Under the pieces are notes generated by a model. That model was not told where the DNA came from. It made no database searches and saw only the letters and a list, made by a program, of their open reading frames with translations. The translations under genes and the position numbers were made by a program. A stretch of DNA of 64,000 bases from Enterocloster asparagiformis (lineage in GTDB: Bacteria; Bacillota; Clostridia; Lachnospirales; Lachnospiraceae): positions 1 through 64,000 of the forward strand of contig JAGZSY010000019.1 in assembly GCA_018380885.1 (NCBI GenBank), written 5' to 3'. Positions 36,153 to 45,065 of this stretch are shown one piece after another; within the stretch, counting starts at the first letter, position 1; the number at the start of each line of letters is the position of its first letter.

Positions 36153-37418
36153 ATGGCAGAGAAAAATCATCTGATTCACACCCCGGAGGGCGTCCGGGAC
36201 ATTTATAACGCGGAGTGCAGGCGGAAGCTGGCTGTGCAGGATAAAATCCTGAAGGTACTCTATTCCTACGGCTACGAGCACATTCAGACGCCCAGCTTTG
36301 AATATTTCGACATTTTCAGCAAGGATCGGGGCAGCGTGGGCCAGAGGGAGCTGTTCAAGTTCTTTGACCGGGACAATGAGACGCTGGTGCTGCGCCCGGA
36401 TATGACCCCTGCGGTGGCCCGGTTCGTGGCCAAATACCACTGCGACGATCCCATGCCCTTGCGCCTGTGCTATCTGGAGCGGACCTTCAAGAACAATTCC
36501 AGCTACCAGGGGAGGCTCAAGGAGCGGACGGAGACCGGAGCGGAGATGATCGGGGACGACTGCGCGGATGCGGATGCGGAGATGATCGCAATGGTTATCG
36601 ACAGCCTCAGGGCCGCCGGCTTAAAGGAGTTCCAGGTGGAGCTGGGCCAGGTGGAGTTCTACCGCAGCCTGGTGGACGAGGCGGGGCTGGACGAGGAGAA
36701 CCAGGAGACGTTGAATCATCTGATTGAGAACAAGAACAATTTCGGCGTGGAGGAGCTGCTGAAGGACATCCCCATGGACGAGGGCTTAAAACAGCTGTTT
36801 TTGCAGCTGCCCAGCCTGTTCGGCTCCATGGAGCAGATTCGCCGGGCGGCCGGACTCACCGGCAATCCGCGGGCTGTGAACGCCGTCCGCCGGCTGGAGG
36901 AGGTTCACGCAATTCTGGCGGAGTGCGGGCTGGCGGACTATGTCACCTACGATCTGGGCATGCTCAGCAACTACCGGTACTACACGGGGATCATTTTCAA
37001 GGCCTACACCTATGGAACCGGGGATTACATCGTCACCGGCGGACGCTACGACAAGCTGCTCATGCAGTTCGGCAAGGACGCCCCCGCGGTGGGCTTTGTC
37101 ATCGTGGTGGACCAGCTGATGGCCGCCCTCTCCAGGCAGCAGATCGACGTGCCCGTGACCCTTCCGGGCACCGTGATTCTCTACGAGCCGTCGGCCAGAA
37201 CTGCGGCGCTGTGGCTGGCGGGGTATTTTAGGCAGCGGAACCTGGCGGTGCAGTCCATGAAGCGCAATCCCGGCAGAACGCCGGAGGAATACATGGACAT
37301 GGTCAAACGGCGCGGCCAGCGCAATCTCCTGTATCTTGCGGGGGACGGCCAGGTGGTGCGGGCCATGGACATGGTGAAGGGCAGCGAGGATCGCATTCCC
37401 CTGTCCGCATACGAGTAA
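36153..37418 (+). CDS. hisZ: ATP phosphoribosyltransferase regulatory subunit HisZ
   Basis: The 421-residue protein is a class II aminoacyl-tRNA-synthetase paralogue: IHTPEGVRDIYNAE, motif-2-like RPDMTPAVARFVA and CYLERTFKNNSSYQGRLKERTETGAEMIG, and GMLSNYRYYTGIIFKAYTYG. It lacks tRNA-charging function and forms an octamer with short HisG, conferring histidine feedback. ATG 36153 fits the family start. An ATG at 36135 is possible but overlaps its own ribosome-binding site. Confidence 0.92.
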   Translation: MAEKNHLIHTPEGVRDIYNAECRRKLAVQDKILKVLYSYGYEHIQTPSFEYFDIFSKDRGSVGQRELFKFFDRDNETLVLRPDMTPAVARFVAKYHCDDPMPLRLCYLERTFKNNSSYQGRLKERTETGAEMIGDDCADADAEMIAMVIDSLRAAGLKEFQVELGQVEFYRSLVDEAGLDEENQETLNHLIENKNNFGVEELLKDIPMDEGLKQLFLQLPSLFGSMEQIRRAAGLTGNPRAVNAVRRLEEVHAILAECGLADYVTYDLGMLSNYRYYTGIIFKAYTYGTGDYIVTGGRYDKLLMQFGKDAPAVGFVIVVDQLMAALSRQQIDVPVTLPGTVILYEPSARTAALWLAGYFRQRNLAVQSMKRNPGRTPEEYMDMVKRRGQRNLLYLAGDGQVVRAMDMVKGSEDRIPLSAYE

Positions 37419-37487
37419 GAAGGGTACCGGAGGCGGATGTTCCCCGCTTCCGCCCTGCGATCACAGAGAGATAGGACGGTTGAGACA

Positions 37488-38153
37488 ATGAGATATCTGA
37501 CAGTAGCGCTGGCCAAGGGACGGCTGGCCAATAAAGCCATGGAGCTGTTTGAACGCATCGGCATCTCCTGCGATGAGATGAAGGACAAGAGCTCCCGCAA
37601 GCTGATCTTCGTCAACGAGGAGCTGGGCATCCGCTTTTTCCTGGCCAAGGCCAGCGACGTGCCCACCTATGTGGAGTACGGGGCCGCGGATATCGGCATC
37701 GTGGGCAAGGACACGATTCTGGAGGAGGGGCGCAAGCTCTACGAGGTTATGGACCTGGGAATCGGAAAATGCCGCATGTGCGTGTGCGGGCCGGAATCGG
37801 CCAGGGAGCGCCTGAACCACCACGAGCTGATCCGGGTGGCCACCAAATACCCGGGAATCGCCAAGGACTATTTTTACAACCGGAAGTACCAGACCGTGGA
37901 GATTATCAAGCTAAACGGCTCCATCGAGCTGGCTCCCATCGTGGGCCTGTCCGAGGTGATCGTGGACATTGTGGAGACCGGCTCCACCCTGCGGGAAAAC
38001 GGACTTAAGGTGCTGGAGGAGATTTGCACCCTAAGCGCCAGGATGGTGGTAAACCAGGTGAGCATGAAAACGGAAAATGAGCGCATCACGTCCATTATCC
38101 GCGGATTCCAGGACCTGCTGCGGGAGGACGGCTCCCAGGAGCGGCAGGCGTAA
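37488..38153 (+). CDS. hisG: ATP phosphoribosyltransferase, short form
   Basis: The 221-residue protein ([20 protein letters not shown]) has [18 protein letters not shown] and the PRPP motif [15 protein letters not shown]. It lacks the C-terminal regulatory domain of long HisG, which explains the adjacent hisZ. It catalyses the first step of histidine synthesis, ATP + PRPP to phosphoribosyl-ATP. I set the start at 37488 where family similarity begins. Confidence 0.95.
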   Translation: MRYLTVALAKGRLANKAMELFERIGISCDEMKDKSSRKLIFVNEELGIRFFLAKASDVPTYVEYGAADIGIVGKDTILEEGRKLYEVMDLGIGKCRMCVCGPESARERLNHHELIRVATKYPGIAKDYFYNRKYQTVEIIKLNGSIELAPIVGLSEVIVDIVETGSTLRENGLKVLEEICTLSARMVVNQVSMKTENERITSIIRGFQDLLREDGSQERQA

Positions 38154-38172
38154 ATACAGGAGGACAACGACA

Positions 38173-39462
38173 ATGAGAATCGTAAAGCTGGACGAGAGGT
38201 CCATGGAAAATATTCTGGCGGACATGTTAAAGCGTGATCCCAACAACTACGACAGCTACACCGAGACCGTGCAGTCCATTGTGGAGGACGTGAAGGAGCG
38301 GGGAGATGCCGCTCTGTTTGAGTACACCCGCAAATTCGACGGGGCTGATCTGAGCGCGGACAATATCCGGGTGACGGAAGCGGAGATCCGGGAGGCCATG
38401 GAGCAGGTGGAACCGGAGCTTCTGGCGGTGATGAGAAAGTCCATGGAGAACATCCGCCGCTACCACGAAAAGCAGCGGCGCAACAGCTGGTTCGACGCGC
38501 AGCCGGACGGAACCATCCTGGGCCAGAAGGTGACGGCCCTGGAGAGCGTGGGCGTGTACGTGCCTGGCGGAAAGGCGGCCTATCCCTCCTCCGTGCTGAT
38601 GAACATCGTGCCGGCAGAGGTGGCGGGCGTGGAGCAGATCGTGATGGTGACCCCGCCGGGAAAAGATGGCAAGGTGAACCCGGTGACCTTGACGGCGGCC
38701 CATCTGGCCGGAGCCACAGAGGTCTACAAGGCGGGCGGCGCCCAGGCGGTGGCGGCTTTGGCCTTCGGCACCGAGTCCATTCCCCGGGTGAACAAGATCG
38801 TGGGGCCGGGCAACATTTTTGTGGCGCTGGCGAAAAAGGCCGTGTACGGCCATGTGAGCATCGACAGCATCGCGGGGCCCAGCGAGATTCTGGTGATCGC
38901 GGATGAGGGGGCCAATCCCCGGTACGTGGCAGCCGACCTGCTGAGCCAGGCGGAGCACGACGAGCTTGCCAGCGCGATCCTTGTGACCACCAGCATGGAG
39001 CTGGCGGAGCAGGTGTCTGCGGAGGTGGACGGCTTTGTGAAGGTGCTCTCCCGGAGCGAGATCATCGGGAAGTCCCTGGACAATTACGGGTATATCCTGG
39101 TGGTGGACACCATGGAGGAGGCGGTGAGGACGGCCAACTCCATCGCGCCGGAGCATCTGGAGATCGTCACGGCCAATCCCTTTGAGGTGATGACCAAGAT
39201 CAAGAACGCCGGGGCCATTTTCATCGGCGAGTACAGCTCCGAGCCTCTGGGGGACTACTACGCGGGGCCCAACCACATCCTGCCCACCAACGGCACGGCG
39301 AAATTTTTCTCCCCCCTGGGCGTGGACGATTTTATCAAGAAGTCCAGCATCATCTACTATTCCCGGGAAGCCCTGGAGAAGGCCCACAAGGACATCGAGG
39401 CCTTTGCCGAGTCCGAGCATCTGACGGCCCACGCCAATTCCATCCGCGTGCGGTTTGAGTAA
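38173..39462 (+). CDS. hisD: Histidinol dehydrogenase
   Basis: The 429-residue protein has [50 protein letters not shown], the zinc-site QAEHDE, and [21 protein letters not shown]. It oxidises histidinol to histidine in two NAD-dependent steps. The start at 38173 follows AGGAGG by nine bases. The junction sequence TAAATACAGGAGGAC before it is repeated before hisB. Confidence 0.96.
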   Translation: MRIVKLDERSMENILADMLKRDPNNYDSYTETVQSIVEDVKERGDAALFEYTRKFDGADLSADNIRVTEAEIREAMEQVEPELLAVMRKSMENIRRYHEKQRRNSWFDAQPDGTILGQKVTALESVGVYVPGGKAAYPSSVLMNIVPAEVAGVEQIVMVTPPGKDGKVNPVTLTAAHLAGATEVYKAGGAQAVAALAFGTESIPRVNKIVGPGNIFVALAKKAVYGHVSIDSIAGPSEILVIADEGANPRYVAADLLSQAEHDELASAILVTTSMELAEQVSAEVDGFVKVLSRSEIIGKSLDNYGYILVVDTMEEAVRTANSIAPEHLEIVTANPFEVMTKIKNAGAIFIGEYSSEPLGDYYAGPNHILPTNGTAKFFSPLGVDDFIKKSSIIYYSREALEKAHKDIEAFAESEHLTAHANSIRVRFE

Positions 39463-39481
39463 ATACAGGAGGACTGATAAA

Positions 39482-40069
39482 ATGGAGCGAATTGCCGCGA
39501 TTGAGCGCAATACCAGCGAGACCAAGATAACGTGCACCCTGAATCTGGACGGAGGCGGAAGGGCGGACATTCACACAGGCATCGGTTTTTTCGACCACAT
39601 GTTGAACAGCTTTGCCCGCCACGGTTTTTTTGACTTGAGTCTGAAGGTGGAGGGAGATCTGGAGGTGGACACCCACCACACGGTGGAGGACACGGGGATC
39701 GTGCTGGGCCAGGCCATCGCCAGGGCAGTGGGCGACAAAAAAGGGATCACCCGCTACGGCAGCCAGATCCTGCCCATGGACGAGGCGCTGGTCATGTGCG
39801 CCCTGGATCTCTGCGGCCGGCCGTACCTTGTTTGCGACCTGACCCTGGATCGGGAGAAGGTGGGGGACCTGGAGACGGAGATGGTGCGGGAGTTCTTCTA
39901 CGCCGTGTCCTACGGCGCCGCCATGAACCTGCATATCCGGCAGATGTCCGGCGCCAACAACCACCATATCATCGAGGCGGCCTTCAAGGCCTTTGCAAGG
40001 GCGCTGGACGCTGCCTGCGCCATGGATCCCAGAGTGAGCGGCGTGCTGTCCACCAAGGGCGCGCTGTAA
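39482..40069 (+). CDS. hisB: Imidazoleglycerol-phosphate dehydratase
   Basis: The 195-residue monofunctional enzyme has the metal motifs GIGFFDHMLNSFARHG, DTHHTVEDTGIVLGQA and NNHHIIEAAFKAFARAL. It dehydrates imidazole glycerol phosphate to imidazole acetol phosphate. There is no fused phosphatase domain. It starts at 39482, behind AGGAGG, and is followed 12 bp later by an unrelated membrane protein gene. Confidence 0.96.
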   Translation: MERIAAIERNTSETKITCTLNLDGGGRADIHTGIGFFDHMLNSFARHGFFDLSLKVEGDLEVDTHHTVEDTGIVLGQAIARAVGDKKGITRYGSQILPMDEALVMCALDLCGRPYLVCDLTLDREKVGDLETEMVREFFYAVSYGAAMNLHIRQMSGANNHHIIEAAFKAFARALDAACAMDPRVSGVLSTKGAL

Positions 40070-40081
40070 GGGGAAACGGTC

Positions 40082-41233
40082 ATGAAATATACGAGTTCAA
40101 AGAAAATGAAACAATTGCAGAAGCGGGAGCCCAGCCTGTATGTGGCGGCCGGGCTGATCGCCGTAGCGCTCCTGCTGTTTATTTTGACGCCTGTGCTGGC
40201 GGAGGCGGCGGGCGGCGTGACGGGGGCGGCGGCTTCTGCGGCCTACTATCTGCCGCGTCTGGTGCTGGCCGCCGGGCTGATGGCCCTGTTTTTCTTTATC
40301 CGCCGGGTGGCGGAGCGCAGGGCCAGGCTGGAGGGCCTGGATGAGGAACGCCTCCGCCGGGCGGATGAAGAGCTGGCTGAGGCAGAGGCCTTTGCGCCGG
40401 GAACCGCCGTGTATCTGACCGAGCATTTTCTGATCACCGGGGATTACCAGTTCGACGTGGTGCCCTGGGAGGAGATCGAGCGCACTTACTACGCCGGGGA
40501 TTTGCTGGCGGTGGCCACCACAGGGCAGAAGGCCCATGTGATCGCAGCCCATGCGGAACAGAAGGCGTGGGTGAAGGAGCTGGAGGCTGAGATTGAGAAC
40601 AGGATCGCCAGGGCTGCGCAGACCCGGGCCAGGGACAAACGGGCGGTTTCAGGCTCAAAGGCTGGGGGAAAATCCGCCGCAGACAAGGGGGAGGCTTTAG
40701 CGGCAGGAAAGAGCAAAAAGGCGCCTGCCCGGACTCTGAAAAAGCTGCCCAGGCCCAGCGCGGGGGAAGCCCTGGCCGGGGGCCTGGCATTGGCAGTGCC
40801 CGGCATCGCCATCTGGATGCTGTTTAGCGGTTTTGCCATCTGGGGACCGCTGTTGGGCGCGATGGCCATGTTCTACCTCATCTCCATCGGTTACGGCTTT
40901 GGGATCAGGGGGCTGTTCACGCGCCACAAGGACCTGAGCCAGTGGAATCCGGAGCAGGATGTGCGGCCGGTGCTGGGGCTGACCGTGGGACTGCTGCTGA
41001 TCTCCGTTGTGGCGTACCACGTCATTCTGCTGGTCACAGGGTATCCGGACTACCGGTACACCTTCGGCTATGCCGCTGCCCATCTGATCGGGCTGCTGAG
41101 AACCCACAACCTGCTGCATCTGTTCCGCAACCGGGCCGTTCTGGGCCTGGCTATGGTGCTGCTTCTGGGCTTCCGCTACGGGGCGGGAAGGTCCAAAGGT
41201 GCAGGCGGAGGGACTAAGGGCGGAAAGCGGTAA
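40082..41233 (+). CDS. Uncharacterised membrane protein inside the his operon
   Basis: The 383-residue protein has two N-terminal membrane segments (about 18-38 and 54-76), a cytosolic domain including AVYLTEHFLITGDYQFDVVP, reminiscent of bacterial PH/YcxB-like modules, a Lys/Ala-rich linker (about 190-230), and four more hydrophobic segments. It ends in a Gly/Lys-rich tail. I do not recognise the full-length protein. It lies 12 bp after hisB and 70 bp before hisA on the same strand, so it is almost certainly co-transcribed with histidine genes. Confidence 0.78.
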   Translation: MKYTSSKKMKQLQKREPSLYVAAGLIAVALLLFILTPVLAEAAGGVTGAAASAAYYLPRLVLAAGLMALFFFIRRVAERRARLEGLDEERLRRADEELAEAEAFAPGTAVYLTEHFLITGDYQFDVVPWEEIERTYYAGDLLAVATTGQKAHVIAAHAEQKAWVKELEAEIENRIARAAQTRARDKRAVSGSKAGGKSAADKGEALAAGKSKKAPARTLKKLPRPSAGEALAGGLALAVPGIAIWMLFSGFAIWGPLLGAMAMFYLISIGYGFGIRGLFTRHKDLSQWNPEQDVRPVLGLTVGLLLISVVAYHVILLVTGYPDYRYTFGYAAAHLIGLLRTHNLLHLFRNRAVLGLAMVLLLGFRYGAGRSKGAGGGTKGGKR

Positions 41234-41303
41234 TCCGGCCGGACCGGGATATCCGGTTGAGAGCGGCGATGCCGCGCGACTTTAATCGTTTAAGGAGGAA
41301 CCT

Positions 41304-42038
41304 ATGCAGTTATATCCGGCAATCGACATCAAGGGCGGACAGTGCGTCCGCCTGACTCAGGGGCTTTTTGACAATGTGAAGGTGTATTCCGACACGCCGG
41401 CGGACATGGCCCGGCTGTGGCGGGACCAGGGCGCCACCTATCTGCACCTGGTGGACTTGGACGGGGCCCTGGCCGGGCGCTCCGTCAACGAGGCGGTGAT
41501 CCGCTCCATCGTGGAGGCGGTGGACATTCCCGTGGAGATCGGCGGCGGCATCCGCTCTGAGGAGGCGGTGCGGCATATGCTGGAGCTGGGCGTGGCCAGG
41601 GTGATCATCGGAACCAAGGCTGTGGAACGGCCGGAATTCATGGGCGAGCTCTCGGCTCTTTTCGGCCCGGAGCGCATTGTGGCCGGCGTGGACGCCAGGG
41701 ACGGCCTGGTGGCCATTCAGGGCTGGGAGGCGCTGAGCGCTGTGACCGCGAAAGAGCTGTGCCTGAAGATGAAGGATCTGGGAATCCGCCATGTGGTCTA
41801 CACCGATATTTCCCGGGACGGGATGTTAAACGGTCCCAATGTGGAGGCCACCAGACAGCTGACCCTCGACACCGGCCTGGATATCATCGCCTCCGGCGGC
41901 GTCTCCTCCATGGATGACCTGCGGCAGCTGCACGAAGCGGGGATTCAGGGCGCGATCATCGGCAAGGCGCTGTACGAGAAGCGGGTGGATCTGCGGGAAG
42001 CGGTGAAGGCCTTTGAGACGGACAGAACGGGGGAATAG
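41304..42038 (+). CDS. hisA: ProFAR isomerase
   Basis: The 244-residue TIM-barrel enzyme begins MQLYPAIDIKGGQCVRLTQG (catalytic Asp8) and has GGGIRSEEAV, AGVDARDG and DISRDGMLNGPN. It performs the Amadori rearrangement of ProFAR to PRFAR. It follows AAGGAGGAA and is coupled to the next gene by a 3-bp gap. Confidence 0.95.
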   Translation: MQLYPAIDIKGGQCVRLTQGLFDNVKVYSDTPADMARLWRDQGATYLHLVDLDGALAGRSVNEAVIRSIVEAVDIPVEIGGGIRSEEAVRHMLELGVARVIIGTKAVERPEFMGELSALFGPERIVAGVDARDGLVAIQGWEALSAVTAKELCLKMKDLGIRHVVYTDISRDGMLNGPNVEATRQLTLDTGLDIIASGGVSSMDDLRQLHEAGIQGAIIGKALYEKRVDLREAVKAFETDRTGE

Positions 42039-42041
42039 ACC

Positions 42042-43340
42042 ATGACGGAATATAAGAAACTGATCGTTGGATTTCAGGTGAGAGAAGGACGCGCCGGGGC
42101 GGCGGACAGAAGCGCCGTCTACGGGGGAGCGCTGGCTGATCTGGCGGCCGCCGCCTGCGACAATGGGGCGGACGAGGTGTGGATTAAGGACTGCTCCGGG
42201 ACGGACGAGGACCACGAGGCGGTGATCGGGCTGATCAAGGACACGGCCAGGGCCGTGGATGCGCCGATTCTGGCGGGCGGGCGGGTGCACCGCCTGGAGG
42301 ATGTGAAGAAATATCTGTACGCGGGAGCCAGCGCCGTGTTTTTGGATGTGAGCGTGCAGGAGAATGTGGATCTGATGAAGGAGGCGGCCGACCGCTTCGG
42401 CCGCGAGAAGATATACGCCTATCTGCCGGAGCCAGGGTACCTGGACAAGGCGGAGGAGTACGCCCAGCTGGGCGCCTCGGCCATCGCCCTGGAGACGGGG
42501 GGAGAGAAGGTCTGCGCGGAATTGGCCGGGCGGCTGGAGGGAGCCGGATTGCCCTGCCTGCTTTTGGCGGCAACCGCCCAGGCGGAACCTCTGGCTGAAA
42601 ACCTGGCCTGCAGGGCGGTTTTCGGCGCGGTTCTCTCGCTCGCCCAGGAGGACATGGACCTGTTCATGGGGTTGAAGCAGCAGCTAAAGGGCAGGGGCCT
42701 GCCTATGGATACCTTTGAGAGCAGCGTGGCCTGGAAGGATTTCAAGCTGAACAGCGACGGGCTGGTGCCGGTGATCGTGCAGGACTACAAGACGTCACAG
42801 GTGCTGATGCTGGCCTATATGAACGAGGAGGCCTTTGAGGCCACCCTGCGCACCGGAAGGATGACCTACTACAGCAGAAGCAGGAAGTGCCTGTGGCTGA
42901 AGGGCGAGACCAGCGGTCATTTCCAGTATGTGAAAGCTCTGCGCCTGGATTGCGACAACGACACGGTTCTGGCGCTGGTACACCAGATCGGCGCGGCCTG
43001 CCACACGGGCAGCAGAACCTGCTTTTTCCAGACGCTGGCCGAGAAGGAGTACAAGGAGACCAACCCCCTCAAGGTGTTTGAGGAGGTGTACGGCGTGATT
43101 CTCGACCGCAAGGAGCACCCAAAGGAAGGTTCCTACACCAACTACCTGTTCGACAAGGGGATTGACAAGATTTTGAAGAAGCTGGGGGAGGAGGCCACGG
43201 AGATCGTGATCGCGGCCAAAAATCCCAATCCGGAGGAAGTGAAGTACGAGATTTCCGATTTCCTGTACCACATGATGGTGCTGATGGCTGAGAAGGGCGT
43301 CGGCTGGGAGGAGATCACGGAGGAGCTGGCCAACCGCTGA
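42042..43340 (+). CDS. hisIE: HisIE with an N-terminal HisF-like domain
   Basis: The 432-residue protein has three parts. Residues 1-218 align in pattern with the HisF/HisA barrel, but the catalytic Asp positions read Gln12 (VGFQVREGR) and Leu128 (YAYLPEPG), so this domain should be inactive as cyclase. Residues 230-332 are HisI, the phosphoribosyl-AMP cyclohydrolase, with metal residues DCDNDT (303-308), Cys320 and Cys327. Residues 345-432 are HisE, the phosphoribosyl-ATP pyrophosphatase, with [14 protein letters not shown]. It is coupled to hisA and ends the operon. Confidence 0.88.
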   Translation: MTEYKKLIVGFQVREGRAGAADRSAVYGGALADLAAAACDNGADEVWIKDCSGTDEDHEAVIGLIKDTARAVDAPILAGGRVHRLEDVKKYLYAGASAVFLDVSVQENVDLMKEAADRFGREKIYAYLPEPGYLDKAEEYAQLGASAIALETGGEKVCAELAGRLEGAGLPCLLLAATAQAEPLAENLACRAVFGAVLSLAQEDMDLFMGLKQQLKGRGLPMDTFESSVAWKDFKLNSDGLVPVIVQDYKTSQVLMLAYMNEEAFEATLRTGRMTYYSRSRKCLWLKGETSGHFQYVKALRLDCDNDTVLALVHQIGAACHTGSRTCFFQTLAEKEYKETNPLKVFEEVYGVILDRKEHPKEGSYTNYLFDKGIDKILKKLGEEATEIVIAAKNPNPEEVKYEISDFLYHMMVLMAEKGVGWEEITEELANR

Positions 43341-43377
43341 TCATCACAGAGGTCTGCGGCGATCCTGTCATATGACC

Positions 43378-43450
43378 GGCGGCGCGCGCTGCGTTTTTTT
43401 GTTCCGCATATTCTGCGGGGTGGGAAAAGCAGCGCTGCGCCGCTTTTTTT
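43378..43450 (+). terminator. Two tandem terminators after the his operon
   Basis: A GC hairpin (about 43378-43393) is followed by T7, and AAGCAGCG-CTG-CGCCGCTT (43427-43445) runs into a second T7. Confidence 0.65.
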
Positions 43451-43470
43451 GCGTCGTTTTTCGGAAGCTG

Positions 43471-43499
43471 TTGACAGGAGTGGTAACACATGCTATTAT
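43471..43499 (+). promoter_or_regulatory. Promoter of the NADAR-NrtR-PARG operon
   Basis: TTGACA (43471-43476), a 17-bp spacer and TATTAT (43494-43499). Confidence 0.8.
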
Positions 43500-43550
43500 G
43501 ATATTAACATTTTGATAATAACTAAATGATATTAACTGCTCAATAATAAT
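43500..43550 (+). repeat. Four 14-bp-spaced iterons at the transcription start
   Basis: GATATTAAC (43500), GATAATAAC (43514), GATATTAAC (43528) and the degenerate AATAATAAT (43542) recur at exactly 14-bp steps right after the -10 box. The AT-rich block differs sharply from the GC-rich surroundings. The position fits a repressor operator, and a DNA-binding NrtR-type protein is encoded in the same operon. Confidence 0.75.
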
Positions 43551-43579
43551 TGGTAAAAGCGTTCACAGGAGGCCAAACT

Positions 43580-44152
43580 ATGGTATACAATCGCAGCGAT
43601 CTGATCTCGGAGACGAAAAAAGGAAAGCGCTACAAATACATATTTTTCTGGGGGCATACCCCCTGTGCGGACGGACAGATCGGCCCGTCCTGCCTGAGCC
43701 AATGGTGGGGCTGCCGTTTTGCGGCGGACGGCGTGGAGTACTCTTGCGCCGAGCAGTACATGATGGCGGAGAAGGCGCGGATGTTCGGGGATCAGGAGAT
43801 GCTGGAGAAGATTCTGGAGGCCAGGGATCCCAAGGCCATGAAGGCCTACGGCCGGGCGGTCCGGCATTTCGACCCGGCCCGCTGGGACGGGGCCTGCTAT
43901 GATATTGTGAAGTCGGGCAATTTGGCGAAGTTTTCCCAGAATCAGGAACTGTGGGATTACCTTAAGTCCACGGGAAACAGGATTCTGGTGGAGGCCAGCC
44001 CCTGGGACCGCATCTGGGGCATCGGGATGAGAAAGAGCGATCCCGCTGCCGGGGACCCGGCTAAGTGGCGGGGCACCAATCTGCTGGGATTTGCACTGAC
44101 CGAGGTACGGGACATCCTGCTGCAGAGGGAGAGCGAGGTGAGCGGCAGATGA
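43580..44152 (+). CDS. NADAR family N-glycosidase (YbiA-like)
   Basis: The 190-residue protein carries the NADAR core: FFWGHTPC, SQWWGCRFAADGVEYSCAEQYMMAEKA (with the family Glu), DPKAMKAYGRAVRHFDPARWD, NLAKFSQNQELWDYL, STGNRILVEASPWDRIWGIG and GTNLLGFALTEVR. Family members act on N-glycosidic bonds of NAD/ADP-ribose-type or riboflavin-precursor substrates; some remove ADP-ribose from guanine bases in DNA. ATG 43580 follows CAGGAGG by seven bases. Its stop overlaps the next start (ATGA). Confidence 0.9.
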   Translation: MVYNRSDLISETKKGKRYKYIFFWGHTPCADGQIGPSCLSQWWGCRFAADGVEYSCAEQYMMAEKARMFGDQEMLEKILEARDPKAMKAYGRAVRHFDPARWDGACYDIVKSGNLAKFSQNQELWDYLKSTGNRILVEASPWDRIWGIGMRKSDPAAGDPAKWRGTNLLGFALTEVRDILLQRESEVSGR

Positions 44153-45063
44153 GGGACCGTAAGCTGCGGGACAAAAACGGACTGACGGAGGAAGAGTTTC
44201 TGGCCCGGTACAACGCGGGGGATTACGAGCGCCCCTCCATGGCCGCGGACATGGTGATTTTTACGGTGCGGGAGGAGGCGGAGGAGAATTACCGGAAGCT
44301 GCCCGAGTGCTCATTGTGCCTGCTCCTGGTTAAACGGGGCGTCCACCCCTACCTGGGCGACTGGGCGCTGCCCGGGGGCTTTGTGCGGCCGGGTGAGACT
44401 ACGGAGGCTGCGGCCAAGCGGGAGCTGCGGGAAGAGACCGGCCTGGATCAGGTGTATTTAGAACAGCTCTATACCTTCAGCGATCCAGGGCGGGACCCGC
44501 GGACCTGGGTTATGAGCTGCGCCCACATGGCGCTGATCGACGCCGGCAAGCTCCCGCTGAGAGCGGGTGACGACGCGGACAACGCCCAGTGGTTCAAGGT
44601 TTCCCTGCGCCTATTGGAGGAGCATGTGGAGTACTGCGGGGGCGCCGCCTTCGGCCAGGTAAAGCTCATCCGCACCCAGCAGCTGGAGCTGGAGCTGGTC
44701 AGGGAGGAGATTCGCCTGCACTGCCGGGTGGAAAAGAAAATCCGCAAGTCCGAGTACGAGGAAGCGGTGGAGTACCGGACCTGCGAGAACGACGGGCTGG
44801 CCTTTGACCACGCCCAAATTATTGTCCGCGCGCTGGAACGGCTGCGCGGCAAGCTGGAGTATACGGACCTGGCACTGCATCTCATGCCGGAGGAATTTAC
44901 CCTCACGCAGCTGCAGCAGGTTTACGAGGTGATTTGGGGTAAAAGTCTGCTGAAGGCGGCCTTTCGCCGCAAGGTGGCCTCCATGGTGCAGGAGACGGAC
45001 TCTTACACAAAAAACGAGGGCCACAGGCCGTCCAGGCTTTACCGGAGAAGGTGGGAGGAATAG
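44149..45063 (+). CDS. nrtR: NrtR-type regulator with intact Nudix domain
   Basis: The 304-residue protein has an N-terminal Nudix domain with a full Nudix box (G-x5-E-x7-REL-REETGL within residues 80-103) and a C-terminal winged helix of the NrtR type (LMPEEFTLTQLQQVYEVIWG, then RRKVASM and RPSRLYRRR). NrtR repressors regulate NAD metabolism and are released from DNA by ADP-ribose-type ligands. The intact Nudix box suggests it may also hydrolyse the ligand. It overlaps the NADAR gene by 4 bp. Confidence 0.87.
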   Translation: MRDRKLRDKNGLTEEEFLARYNAGDYERPSMAADMVIFTVREEAEENYRKLPECSLCLLLVKRGVHPYLGDWALPGGFVRPGETTEAAAKRELREETGLDQVYLEQLYTFSDPGRDPRTWVMSCAHMALIDAGKLPLRAGDDADNAQWFKVSLRLLEEHVEYCGGAAFGQVKLIRTQQLELELVREEIRLHCRVEKKIRKSEYEEAVEYRTCENDGLAFDHAQIIVRALERLRGKLEYTDLALHLMPEEFTLTQLQQVYEVIWGKSLLKAAFRRKVASMVQETDSYTKNEGHRPSRLYRRRWEE

Positions 45064-45065
45064 AG

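Noticed and set aside
38227..39570. 447-codon minus frame opposite hisD
   Set aside because: hisD is unambiguous on the + strand. The opposite frame is a His/Val-rich shadow.
43500..43550. CRISPR array
   Set aside because: Units are 14 bp with no spacers of constant length, and no cas genes are nearby. They are better read as iterons.
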